NCBI GenBank assembly: GCA_900769735.1
Contig: CAAGHY010000078.1
Location: forward strand, 1 to 14,644
Length of the DNA: 14,644 bases
From: Rikenellaceae bacterium
GTDB lineage: Bacteria > Bacteroidota > Bacteroidia > Bacteroidales > UBA932
Reading direction: 5' to 3'
A program made the translations under genes and the position numbers. Under the pieces are notes generated by a model. It did no database searches. It was not told where the DNA came from and saw nothing but the letters and a program-made list of their open reading frames with translations. Shown here in pieces: positions 7,418 through 14,574 of this stretch. Positions within the stretch are counted from its first letter, which is position 1, and each line of letters starts with the position of its first letter.

Positions 7418-8914
7418 TTACTCTATAACTTGTTTTATTTTATTATAAGACAATGGGAGCATTGACTCAATCCTGCCCAAAGTCTGCTCATCAAGATACC
7501 TTCTTGAGAACGGAACAAATACTGTTGTTACATCCTCTGTAGCGTACTCTCTTCCATATTTGAAGTTATATGAAAGGTTTCCGTCTGCATCAAGGCACTC
7601 AGTAGGCAATCCGTAAGCAGGAACCGAAATGTATCCCTCAAAAGCACCCTCTGTAGTATTCAATGCCAGATTGTCATCCGCCCTCAATGTCTGGTAGCAC
7701 TCCAATGCTGTAAACACGGCTGGATCAATGAACTCAAAATCAGGATGGATAAGACCTTCATACACAAGTTTGCCGTCAGTGTCCCTGTAATTGCGCAACT
7801 CCTCAATTGCCTCATTCAGAGTATTAAGAAGGAACGGATAGTGTGTACATCCCAAAATGATGTGTTTCAAAGGAACCTGTGCACCGCTGGCCTTATGCTT
7901 CTCCAAAAGTGTTACCAGATGGAACCTTGCATAGTTTGCAGCTGAGTTAAGCTGGAAGCTGGTATAGTTTCCGTTAACTTTATCCCTCAGCACAGCACCA
8001 TTTGAATAATCAAAATTATAAATGCTCAACAGACCTTCTTTAATATCCTCAGAACCTGTTCCCAATTTAGGACCTCTGTAACCCTCTCTAGGAGCCGTTA
8101 GAGACACATTCACAAAATCCTTCTCCTGGTCAACAGCCTCTGCAAATCCGGCACAAGGGTGGTTTACAACCTTGATGTAGTTTGCATAACCGTTCTGCTG
8201 GCCAATCTCCCTAATTGTCCTTTCATATGCATTTGAAGCAATTGTACCAACTGTTGCAAGTACACCTACAGCAACCGAGTCCTGGGTATTTGCTGTCTCA
8301 AGCTTATTGTACAATGCATTTACACCTGCATTGATAACACCAATGACCTTTACTCCGGTACCGCTCAACTTCAAAAGGTTTGAAATGTCCTGCAAACCCC
8401 AGGCTGTAGCAGTGTTGCACGCAATTACAAGAATCTTGCAAGGCTGTTTTACACCTGCCCTCTCCTTGTCAGCCGGATTTGTCCAGTATTTGTTGTCCAA
8501 AAGGAACAATGCATCCTTTACAACAAGCTCCCTGAAGAAATCCTGTTTGTTTTCAGCTGCATAGTTTCCGTATGGCATATTTGCCCTGTCTGCCAGGTAT
8601 GTGAACGCCTCTCCTGCAAAATCAGGAACTCCGTCACCACCTTCTTTTCCCGATATATTGTCAATCATATCTGCATTCAACAAAACCTCCAATACAGTAA
8701 GTCCGCCTGTGCCGGAATCAAATACACCAATAGGCAACTTGCTCTGCTGCGCAGGAAACTCCGGGAAATTGGCATAGAATTTTGAGGTATTATCGTTAAG
8801 AGCCTTCTCCATAATTGGTGTTACCTCTATCTGCGCCGCCTCCTGTTTGTTGTTGTTGCCACAAGATGATACCAACATTGCTGCAGCAAGTGTTGTGAAA
8901 AGTAATTTTTTCAT
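7418..8914 (-). CDS. Lipoprotein with an enlarged glutamate/aspartate racemase-like domain
   Basis: The 498-residue protein begins with a lipoprotein signal peptide (two Lys, hydrophobic core, VSSC) with lipidation predicted at Cys18, followed by a GNNNKQEA linker. From about residue 60 it follows the MurI plan: GVFDSGTGG (Asp66-Ser67), ANMPYGNY (111-118), ACNTAT with Cys166, GVLATVGTIAS (217-227), NHPCAGF (Cys254) and GCTHYPF with Cys356 and His358. Both cysteines used by glutamate racemases for proton transfer are present. It is much longer than MurI (about 260-290): there is extra sequence before MPYG, roughly 65-70 residues between Cys254 and CTHYP, and a C-terminal tail of about 90 residues. 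Export is unexpected because MurI is cytoplasmic. It lies 26 bases after purM and 4 before the exonuclease gene. Activity and substrate are unknown; an Asp/Glu-racemase-superfamily hydrolase or binding protein is possible. Confidence 0.85.
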   Translation of the reverse strand: MKKLLFTTLAAAMLVSSCGNNNKQEAAQIEVTPIMEKALNDNTSKFYANFPEFPAQQSKLPIGVFDSGTGGLTVLEVLLNADMIDNISGKEGGDGVPDFAGEAFTYLADRANMPYGNYAAENKQDFFRELVVKDALFLLDNKYWTNPADKERAGVKQPCKILVIACNTATAWGLQDISNLLKLSGTGVKVIGVINAGVNALYNKLETANTQDSVAVGVLATVGTIASNAYERTIREIGQQNGYANYIKVVNHPCAGFAEAVDQEKDFVNVSLTAPREGYRGPKLGTGSEDIKEGLLSIYNFDYSNGAVLRDKVNGNYTSFQLNSAANYARFHLVTLLEKHKASGAQVPLKHIILGCTHYPFLLNTLNEAIEELRNYRDTDGKLVYEGLIHPDFEFIDPAVFTALECYQTLRADDNLALNTTEGAFEGYISVPAYGLPTECLDADGNLSYNFKYGREYATEDVTTVFVPFSRRYLDEQTLGRIESMLPLSYNKIKQVIE

Positions 8915-8940
8915 AATCTATCGGGATAAAAATTTAAATT

Positions 8941-10131
8941 CTATTTGTTGTAAATGAATTCTCCGTGCTGGCTGGTAAGGTGTACCTGCGCCTTGCCTGT
9001 CTCAGATGCCTCCACTCTTCCAATGATTCTTGCATCCACATTATATTTCTTTGAAATGGCAATGATGTCATCTGCAATCTCTGCAGGTACGTAGAACTCC
9101 ATTCTGTGTCCCATATTGAACACTTTGTACATCTCCTCCCAGCTTGTACCTGACTCCTGCTGGATTACCTCAAACAGTGGAGGTGTAGGGAAAAGGTTGT
9201 CCTTGATAATCTTAAGGTCATCCACAAAGTGAAGCACTTTGGTCTGCGCACCACCTGAGCAGTGGATCATACCGTCAATCTGCTTGCGGTATTTGTCAAG
9301 AACCTCCTTTACAATTGGAGCATATGTTCTGGTTGGTGAAAGAACAAGTTTGCCGTATGTAAGGCCTGTCTTGGGCTCAACTGCATCAAGTTTTCTGGTT
9401 CCTGAGTATACAAGTTCCTGTGGAACTGCGCCGTCATAGCTCTCAGGATATTTTACAGCAAGGTATTTTTCAAATACATCGTGACGTGCAGATGTAAGTC
9501 CGTTGCTGCCCATTCCACCGTTGTATTCAGTCTCATATGAAGCTTTTCCACAAGATTCAAGTGCAACAATGACGTCACCGGCCTTGATGTTTGCATTGTC
9601 AATTACATCTGAGCGTTTCATTCTTGCACAAACAGTACTGTCTACAATAACAGTTCTTACAAGATCTCCAACATCAGCGGTCTCACCACCTGTAAGGATA
9701 AGTTTCACGCCATAGCTCTCCATTGTTCTTGCAAAATTCTCAGAAGCTGCAATAAGGCGGCTGATAACCGCACCTGGAATAAGCTGTTTGTTTCTTCCAA
9801 TTGTTGAAGAGAGCATAATGTTGTCAACTGCTCCCACGCAAAGAAGGTCATCAGTGTTCATTACAATTGCATCCTGTGCAATACCGTCCCAAACACTCAT
9901 ATCACCTGTCTCTTTCCAGTATGTATATGCCAATGATGATTTTGTTCCGGCACCGTCTGCGTGCATAACAATGCAGTAATCAGGATCACCTGAAAGGAAA
10001 TCCGGAACAATTTTACAGAAGGCTTTTGGGAAAAGTCCTTTGTCTATATTTTTGATTGCCTCGTGAACATCCTCTTTTGAAGATGAAACACCTCTAAGGG
10101 CATACCTGTTGTTTTTTGGATCTTGGCTCAT
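8941..10131 (-). CDS. purM: Phosphoribosylformylglycinamidine cyclo-ligase (AIR synthetase), long form
   Basis: PurM closes FGAM to AIR with ATP, the step directly after PurL. The protein has 396 residues, longer than the roughly 345 of E. coli PurM. I believe this longer form is usual in Bacteroidota. Family motifs are HADGAGTKSSLAY (57-69), DAIVMNTDDLLCVGA (87-101), LTGGETADVGD (146-156), GSNGLTSARH, a conserved HCSGGAQTK region, and FNMGHRM near the C terminus. It is cytoplasmic. It starts a run with the racemase-like lipoprotein (26-base gap), exonuclease and rlmI. A TACCGTTTG element about 20 bases upstream of the ATG may be a relaxed -7 box. It is separated from purH-purL by about 4 kb. 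Confidence 0.94.
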   Translation of the reverse strand: MSQDPKNNRYALRGVSSSKEDVHEAIKNIDKGLFPKAFCKIVPDFLSGDPDYCIVMHADGAGTKSSLAYTYWKETGDMSVWDGIAQDAIVMNTDDLLCVGAVDNIMLSSTIGRNKQLIPGAVISRLIAASENFARTMESYGVKLILTGGETADVGDLVRTVIVDSTVCARMKRSDVIDNANIKAGDVIVALESCGKASYETEYNGGMGSNGLTSARHDVFEKYLAVKYPESYDGAVPQELVYSGTRKLDAVEPKTGLTYGKLVLSPTRTYAPIVKEVLDKYRKQIDGMIHCSGGAQTKVLHFVDDLKIIKDNLFPTPPLFEVIQQESGTSWEEMYKVFNMGHRMEFYVPAEIADDIIAISKKYNVDARIIGRVEASETGKAQVHLTSQHGEFIYNK

Positions 10132-10151
10132 AATGATTTCTAAAAATATTT

Positions 10152-10160
10152 CAAACGGTA
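10152..10160 (-). promoter_or_regulatory. Possible purM promoter element (-7-like)
   Basis: The minus strand reads TACCGTTTG about 20 bases before the purM ATG. It resembles TAnnTTTG with one extra base. No convincing -33 TTTG stands at the proper distance. The same bases contain the 8-mer CAAACGGT, which also occurs in the element upstream of purH, so it could instead be a regulator site. Confidence 0.3.
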
Positions 10161-10225
10161 AAGTTACATATAATTAGTTTAAATGGCAATGAGTTCAATT
10201 ATGATAAAAAATCTGATGATGCAGG

Positions 10226-10254
10226 AAAAACCAATCAGCCAGCTGCCTGGATTG
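10226..10254 (-). terminator. Possible terminator after the S9 hydrolase gene
   Basis: On the minus strand CAATCCAG pairs with CTGATTG (seven pairs with one bulged C) around an 8-base loop, followed by G and five T. It lies about 50 bases after the hydrolase stop codon. The stem is modest and the T-tract short, so it is weaker than the other terminators here. The rest of the 10132-10305 gap holds nothing else firm except the purM upstream element and a broken small ORF described in the findings. Confidence 0.4.
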
Positions 10255-10305
10255 TTGCCACTGTACTTGATGTTTCCTTATTGTCTTCTACTGACATCCG
10301 TTTCA

Positions 10306-11346
10306 TTAATAATACATAAATCCCGCTTTTCTCATATCCTCATATGATTTGAACTTGTAAGGCGGATTCAGATGTTGCTCCAGAAATTTCCAGGTCTTGT
10401 ACCTTATCTGGCAAGCTTCCTTGGTATCCAATCTGTCAAACTGGTGGGCACCTCCCATTTTAGGGTATACCTTATACTCAAAATCCTTGTTGTAATGTTT
10501 AAGTGAATCAATCATTCTCTGAACCTCAGTTACACTTACATCATCGTCATTCATACAAGTTGTAATGAGCAAAGGCCTCTTAAGTTCCTTGGCATAAGTT
10601 ACAGGAGATCTTCTTGCATACTCCTGCGGGTTCTCATCGGGAAGCGAACCTACGTGATACTTTACAGAGAAATTATCTTTATAGGACGGCTTCTGGTATG
10701 ACAGACGGTAAGCCACATCACTTACTGGCACACCAGCAAATCCAACCTGATATTTCTCCGGGTAACGCAAAATGTTCATCAGGGTAATCATACCGCCGTG
10801 GCTCCAACCCATAATTCCAACCCTCTGCGGATCTACAATTGAATAGTTCTCCACCATATAGTCCCTTGCCGCAAGAACATCTTCATTCTCCAGCCCGCCA
10901 TAATCTATGGCTTTGTAGAATGACTCACCGTAGCCCAAACTGCCTCTATAGTCTGGAGCAACTACAATATATCCCTGGCTGAGCATCTCCCTTAGAATAT
11001 GGATGTATGTTGTACCGAATGTTCCGTGGATACCTCCGTGAGGAAAAACAAGCAACGGATATTTCTTTCCCTGCTTAACCTTTTTAGGGATAAACACATA
11101 AGAATAGAATTTAAGCTGGTTATCTTTCAATGAATCCAGGAACTCACAGGATTTCTTTGTCTGTACAGCCTTTGGAGGACCAACAAGCCTTACAATATCA
11201 AAATGGCAAATATCAGAAAGTCTCTGATGCAGGATAATGTTCACATTCTCCTTGCTTATTGTCTGGAACTCAGAAAAGCCCTGACCGTTTGCATCAATTG
11301 CCAATGCTGCAAACACAACTGTTAGTGCAAATAATATCTTCTTCAT
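10306..11346 (-). CDS. Exported S9-type serine peptidase/hydrolase, catalytic domain only
   Basis: The 346-residue protein has an N-terminal signal peptide (two Lys, hydrophobic core, likely cleavage after about residue 20 near ANGQG) and no lipobox cysteine, so it is probably periplasmic or secreted. The alpha/beta-hydrolase fold carries FPHGG (101-105) for the oxyanion region, the prolyl-oligopeptidase signature VAPDYRGSLGYG (129-140), nucleophile Ser182 in GWSHGG, likely Asp267 in MNDDDV, and His301 in GGAHQF. S9 enzymes normally have a beta-propeller before this domain (600-800 residues in total). Here only about 70 residues precede it. Substrate could be a peptide or an ester. It is a stand-alone gene between two terminators, the downstream one weak. 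Confidence 0.9.
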   Translation of the reverse strand: MKKILFALTVVFAALAIDANGQGFSEFQTISKENVNIILHQRLSDICHFDIVRLVGPPKAVQTKKSCEFLDSLKDNQLKFYSYVFIPKKVKQGKKYPLLVFPHGGIHGTFGTTYIHILREMLSQGYIVVAPDYRGSLGYGESFYKAIDYGGLENEDVLAARDYMVENYSIVDPQRVGIMGWSHGGMITLMNILRYPEKYQVGFAGVPVSDVAYRLSYQKPSYKDNFSVKYHVGSLPDENPQEYARRSPVTYAKELKRPLLITTCMNDDDVSVTEVQRMIDSLKHYNKDFEYKVYPKMGGAHQFDRLDTKEACQIRYKTWKFLEQHLNPPYKFKSYEDMRKAGFMYY

Positions 11347-11367
11347 TATAGTGTAAATTTCTCTCCA

Positions 11368-11400
11368 CTAAAATAAGGAATTTTCTTCAATTCGAACAAA
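11368..11400 (-). promoter_or_regulatory. Weak candidate promoter of the S9 hydrolase gene
   Basis: On the minus strand TTTG (11400-11397), a 21-base spacer and TATTTTAG (11375-11368) resemble TTTG / TAnnTTTG, with one mismatch in the -7 box and a long spacer. The location between the upstream terminator and the ATG at 11346 makes a promoter here likely, though not necessarily this exact one. Confidence 0.35.
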
Positions 11401-11423
11401 TTGGCGCACTCTGCGTGAGCAGT

Positions 11424-11449
11424 AAAAAAAAGGCTCCCTTGCGGGAGCC
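11424..11449 (-). terminator. Strong intrinsic terminator after the aminotransferase gene
   Basis: On the minus strand a perfect 7-bp stem GGCTCCC/GGGAGCC is closed by a GCAA (GNRA) tetraloop and followed by eight T. It starts about 25 bases after the aminotransferase TAG and ends the dacB-like/aminotransferase transcription unit. Confidence 0.95.
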
Positions 11450-11474
11450 ACAATTATTGTATTTCTTTAAAATA

Positions 11475-12677
11475 CTATTTGTTTGTTCTGCCAGGATAAA
11501 CTTTAAGAGCCTCCTCAAGACATTTAAGTGAGTTCTTAAGATCCTCAACTTTAAGAACGTAAGCCATACGTACCTGGTTAGTACCTTTACCTTTAGTTCC
11601 GTAGAAACCTGCAGCAGGAGCAACCATTACAGTCTGACCCTCGTATGAGAACTCCTCTAGCAACCACTGTGCAAATTTGTCAGCATCATCAACTGGAAGC
11701 TCAGCAATTGTATAGAAAGCACCCATCGGCATTGGTGAGAATACACCAGGGATGTTGTTAAGACCGTTAACCAAAGTATCTCTTCTTAGGATGTACTCAG
11801 CTTTAACTGCATCAAAGTATGATTTAGGAGTCTTCAAAGCACCCTCAGCTGCAATCTGACCGAATGAAGGAGAACACAAACGTGCCTGAGCATATTTAAG
11901 GATACCCTTCATTACCTCTTTGTTCTTGGAAACAATAGCACCAATTCTTACACCGCAAAGGCTGTATCTCTTTGAAACTGAATCCAAAAGGATAACGTTC
12001 TCCTCAAGACCAGGAATGTGCATACAAGAGTAGTGAGGCTCATCTGAGTAGCAGAACTCTCTGTAAACCTCATCTGAGTAGATGTACAAACCGTGTTTCT
12101 TTGCAATCTCACCTAGCTGTACAAGAGCCTCTTTAGTGTAAAGGGTACCTGTAGGGTTACCAGGGTTACAGATAAGGATACCTTTTGTTTTAGGAGTAAT
12201 ATGTTTCTCAAACTCCTCAATTGCAGGAAGTTTGAAACCCTCTTTGATGTCACATGAAATAGGGACTAGAGTAACGTCATTCTGAACTGCAAATGCGTTG
12301 TAGTTAGTGTAGAAAGGCTCCATTACAATCACCTCGTCACCTGGATCACAAGTAACAGCAAGTGCAAACTGAACAGCCTCAGTACCTGAAGAAGTAACAA
12401 TAAGGTCAGCAACCTCAATGTTGATGTTCACGCTTTTGTAGTACTCAACTAAACCCTCTCTGTATGAAAGGTTACCAGCAGAGTTTGAATACTCAATAAC
12501 TTTAAGGTCACAGTTTTTAACTGCCTCCAAAGCTTGTGGAGAAGACTCAATGTCAGGCTGGCCAATGTTAAGGTGATAAACTTTCACACCTCTTTTTTTA
12601 GCAGCATCTGCATAAGGAACCAATTTTCTGATTGGTGAAGCAGGCATTGCCTGCGCTTTTTTTGATAGAGTTAGCAT
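11475..12677 (-). CDS. PLP-dependent aminotransferase, class I/II (aspartate aminotransferase-like)
   Basis: This 400-residue cytoplasmic fold-type I aminotransferase probably moves an amino group between an amino acid and a 2-oxo acid. Visible features are NIGQPD (37-42) near the N terminus, SSGTEAVQFAL (96-106) at the phosphate-binding site, NPGNPTG (171-177), SDEVYREF (201-208), the PLP lysine Lys236 in DSVSKRYS, Arg244 in CGVRIG, and Arg370 in NQVRMAY, which should bind the substrate carboxylate. The pattern fits the I-gamma aspartate aminotransferase branch, but alanine, aromatic or other substrates cannot be excluded, so no symbol is given. The ATG is 49 bases after the dacB-like stop with no obvious promoter between, so co-transcription is likely. 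Codon choice leans to GGT, GCT, GTT and CTT more than in neighbours, consistent with high expression. Confidence 0.93.
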   Translation of the reverse strand: MLTLSKKAQAMPASPIRKLVPYADAAKKRGVKVYHLNIGQPDIESSPQALEAVKNCDLKVIEYSNSAGNLSYREGLVEYYKSVNINIEVADLIVTSSGTEAVQFALAVTCDPGDEVIVMEPFYTNYNAFAVQNDVTLVPISCDIKEGFKLPAIEEFEKHITPKTKGILICNPGNPTGTLYTKEALVQLGEIAKKHGLYIYSDEVYREFCYSDEPHYSCMHIPGLEENVILLDSVSKRYSLCGVRIGAIVSKNKEVMKGILKYAQARLCSPSFGQIAAEGALKTPKSYFDAVKAEYILRRDTLVNGLNNIPGVFSPMPMGAFYTIAELPVDDADKFAQWLLEEFSYEGQTVMVAPAAGFYGTKGKGTNQVRMAYVLKVEDLKNSLKCLEEALKVYPGRTNK

Positions 12678-12726
12678 AATGTATACTTACTTTTAGTGTT
12701 TATATTATTAGGTTCTGTTTTCTATT

Positions 12727-14181
12727 TTACCACTGCGCAAGGGCTTTCATGAATCCCTCAATCTTAGGCTGCATCTGGGAAGTTGAAGCTGCATAGTTGT
12801 TTGTAAGGATTGCAAATCTTACCAAACCGTATTTCTTGCTTCCCTGAACATATCCTGCATAACATTTCACATTTGCAAGTGAACCGCTCTTAGCGTGGAT
12901 TCTGTCCTTTATCTTCTGATCCTCATTCTTAAGCACACTCTTCAATGTACCAGGACCTCCAGGCATTGGAAGGCTGCCAAAGAATTCAGCAAATATACCA
13001 CTTTCCTGCATTTTTCCGTAGTAATTGCAGAAAAACTTTGGAGAAACATAATTTTGGCGTGAAAGACCGCTTCCATCCTCCTGTGTAAAGCCTGTTGTAT
13101 TTACACCCATCTCCTCAAGAACTCTCCTCAAAGCAACGAATGAAGAATCGTAACTGCCTGATCCTGTAAGCTCTTTACCAATGGTTTTAAGGATAGTCTC
13201 TGCAAACATATTGTTGCTCACACGGTTTGTAACATTAACGATGTCCCAAAGCTCAGGTGAGTAAGTCTCAGCTATAACGTGTCTCTCCGCATTGCATTTC
13301 ACCTCAACAGCGTCAATGATCTCAGGCAGACACTCAATACCGTTCTCAATAAGGAACTCCCTGAAGTGGAAACCGCAGCTCAAATGAGGAAAACGGTTTG
13401 AGTTTGTTCTGTAAAGGACACCTCTGTCAACGCCAAGGCTACCTGTATACTGGCTTGCACATTTCATATCCTGAACATAATAGCCTGTATTGTTGCCTGT
13501 ACCTTTCTCACCTGTCACAAGCTGGTTCACTACCTCCAAACCTGGAACCTGAGGATAAATTACTTTTACATCTACAGGATCACCAACCTCTTTACCAGGG
13601 GTAAGTCTGAAATTCTGAAGATTCTCGTGGAATGAAAGACCGCTTGCAGCATTACCGTAAGAAGCGCCAAAGTTGCCCCAAGACCAAGAATCCGGCATCT
13701 GCTCACGAACGAAATAGCTGTCATCAACCATCACATTACCCTCAATTCTGGTAATGCCCATATCTTTGATGGCTTTGACCCATACTCCAAAAATTGAATC
13801 AATAGGGAAAGCCAAAGTATCTGCAGAGCCCAAAGTAGGGTCACCGCCACCAATAATTACAATATTTCCGTCAAGAACGCCATCTTTCACCTCACCTGTA
13901 TAGGCAACCTGAGTCTTGTATTTGAAATCTTTGCCCAAAGCATGCAATCCCACACCTGTAGTGATGGTTTTCATTGTAGAAGCGGTAAGCATTGGAAGAT
14001 TTGAATTCCACTCGGCAATAGTGTTGCCTTTCTCATCCACAGCAAGGATACCAATGATTGCATTCTTGAAATTAGGGTCGGTTTTCATATGCTTGTTGAT
14101 GTATGCCTGTGCACCACCCTGTGCAAAGCCATAAGAAACAAAGCCCAAAACCAAAAGAAGGGTAAAAAATATCTTTTTCAT
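12727..14181 (-). CDS. dacB: D-alanyl-D-alanine carboxypeptidase/endopeptidase (PBP4 type, family S13)
   Basis: This periplasmic low-molecular-mass penicillin-binding protein trims pentapeptides or cuts cross-links in peptidoglycan. It has 484 residues, usual for S13. An N-terminal signal peptide ends near FAQGG (about residue 21) and no lipobox Cys is seen. The three active-site motifs are present: STMK (Ser68, Lys71), SNN (322-324) and KSG (431-433), the last a Thr-to-Ser variant of KTG. The long insert between STMK and SNN is typical of S13 and contains IIGGGDPTLGS (109-119) and a YGNAASGLSFHEN segment (175-187). A TAAGTTTG -7 box lies about 30 bases upstream. The aminotransferase gene follows at 49 bases. 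The symbol reflects family similarity to E. coli DacB. Confidence 0.93.
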   Translation of the reverse strand: MKKIFFTLLLVLGFVSYGFAQGGAQAYINKHMKTDPNFKNAIIGILAVDEKGNTIAEWNSNLPMLTASTMKTITTGVGLHALGKDFKYKTQVAYTGEVKDGVLDGNIVIIGGGDPTLGSADTLAFPIDSIFGVWVKAIKDMGITRIEGNVMVDDSYFVREQMPDSWSWGNFGASYGNAASGLSFHENLQNFRLTPGKEVGDPVDVKVIYPQVPGLEVVNQLVTGEKGTGNNTGYYVQDMKCASQYTGSLGVDRGVLYRTNSNRFPHLSCGFHFREFLIENGIECLPEIIDAVEVKCNAERHVIAETYSPELWDIVNVTNRVSNNMFAETILKTIGKELTGSGSYDSSFVALRRVLEEMGVNTTGFTQEDGSGLSRQNYVSPKFFCNYYGKMQESGIFAEFFGSLPMPGGPGTLKSVLKNEDQKIKDRIHAKSGSLANVKCYAGYVQGSKKYGLVRFAILTNNYAASTSQMQPKIEGFMKALAQW

Positions 14182-14210
14182 ATTTGGTTAAGTGTATTAA
14201 AATAATTTTA

Positions 14211-14218
14211 CAAACTTA
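14211..14218 (-). promoter_or_regulatory. Candidate -7 box of the dacB-like gene
   Basis: The minus strand reads TAAGTTTG, an exact TAnnTTTG match, about 30 bases before the ATG. The nearest upstream TTTG (14238-14235) leaves a spacer of only 16 bases, shorter than the usual 19, so the -33 element is uncertain. Confidence 0.55.
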
Positions 14219-14438
14219 ATAAAAAAAGGGCAACCAAACATCTTTATTTTCATCAAAAGAGCTCTTACAGTGAAAAATTGCAAGAAGAACCAACCATCGG
14301 GAAGAAAAATGCAATATTTTGCAAAAAATACCCTCAAAATTCACCTTCCAACCTCCCAATTACACAACTTTTTGAAAAAATTACCAATAATTCCATATAT
14401 TTCTCCAATACAATATCATATTTTTCCCGACAGATACA

Positions 14439-14446
14439 TATATTTG
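14439..14446 (+). promoter_or_regulatory. Candidate -7 box of the plus-strand gene
   Basis: TATATTTG followed by C matches TAnnTTTG(C). No clear TTTG stands about 19 bases upstream. If used, transcription would begin near 14453 and leave a leader of about 120 bases that contains the repeated CCCC/GGGG structure. Confidence 0.4.
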
Positions 14447-14455
14447 CAAAACAAA

Positions 14456-14540
14456 TCCCCAAACCCGCGCGGACTGGGGAACAAAACAGCACAGCTACGT
14501 GCCCCAACAGCTACAATTGTGCAGCCGGGGAACAGAATGG
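14456..14540 (+). ncRNA. Possible structured 5' leader with alternative CCCC/GGGG pairings
   Basis: Four blocks occur in order: CCCC (14457-14460), GGGG (14476-14479), CCCC (14502-14505) and GGGG (14527-14530). Each GGGG is followed by AACA, and the sequence after the two copies is similar (GGGGAACAAAACAGCA and GGGGAACAGAATGGCA). ACAGCTAC also occurs twice, around 14492 and 14507. GCAC (14489-14492) and GTGC (14499-14502) can form a small hairpin next to the second CCCC. The first GGGG could pair with either CCCC, so two folds exclude each other. No known riboswitch class was recognised and there is no T-tract terminator. Confidence 0.3.
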
Positions 14541-14574
14541 CAACAAAATGTGACACAAAACCTATTCAGATATT

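Larger units (their letters stand above)
14182..14574. other. Divergent intergenic region, AT-rich then GC-rich
   Basis: No convincing gene was found here. About 14182-14450 is very AT-rich and holds the likely dacB promoter, a small TGCAA-TATT-TTGCA hairpin (14310-14323) and a candidate plus-strand promoter. About 14456-14560 is distinctly richer in GC and contains repeated CCCC and GGGG blocks that look like the structured leader of the plus-strand gene. Short overlapping open frames in the region have no recognisable protein features. Confidence 0.7.

Noticed and set aside
6944..7465. 173-codon plus-strand frame with hydrophobic stretches
   Set aside because: It is antisense to the DEDDy exonuclease gene, whose motifs and operon overlaps are convincing.
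7418..8914. Housekeeping cytoplasmic MurI
   Set aside because: The motifs fit, but the lipoprotein signal, the large insert and the C-terminal tail make a plain murI label misleading.
14310..14323. TGCAA-TATT-TTGCA inverted repeat
   Set aside because: It is only five A/T-rich pairs in an AT-rich region, too weak to call a regulator site or terminator.
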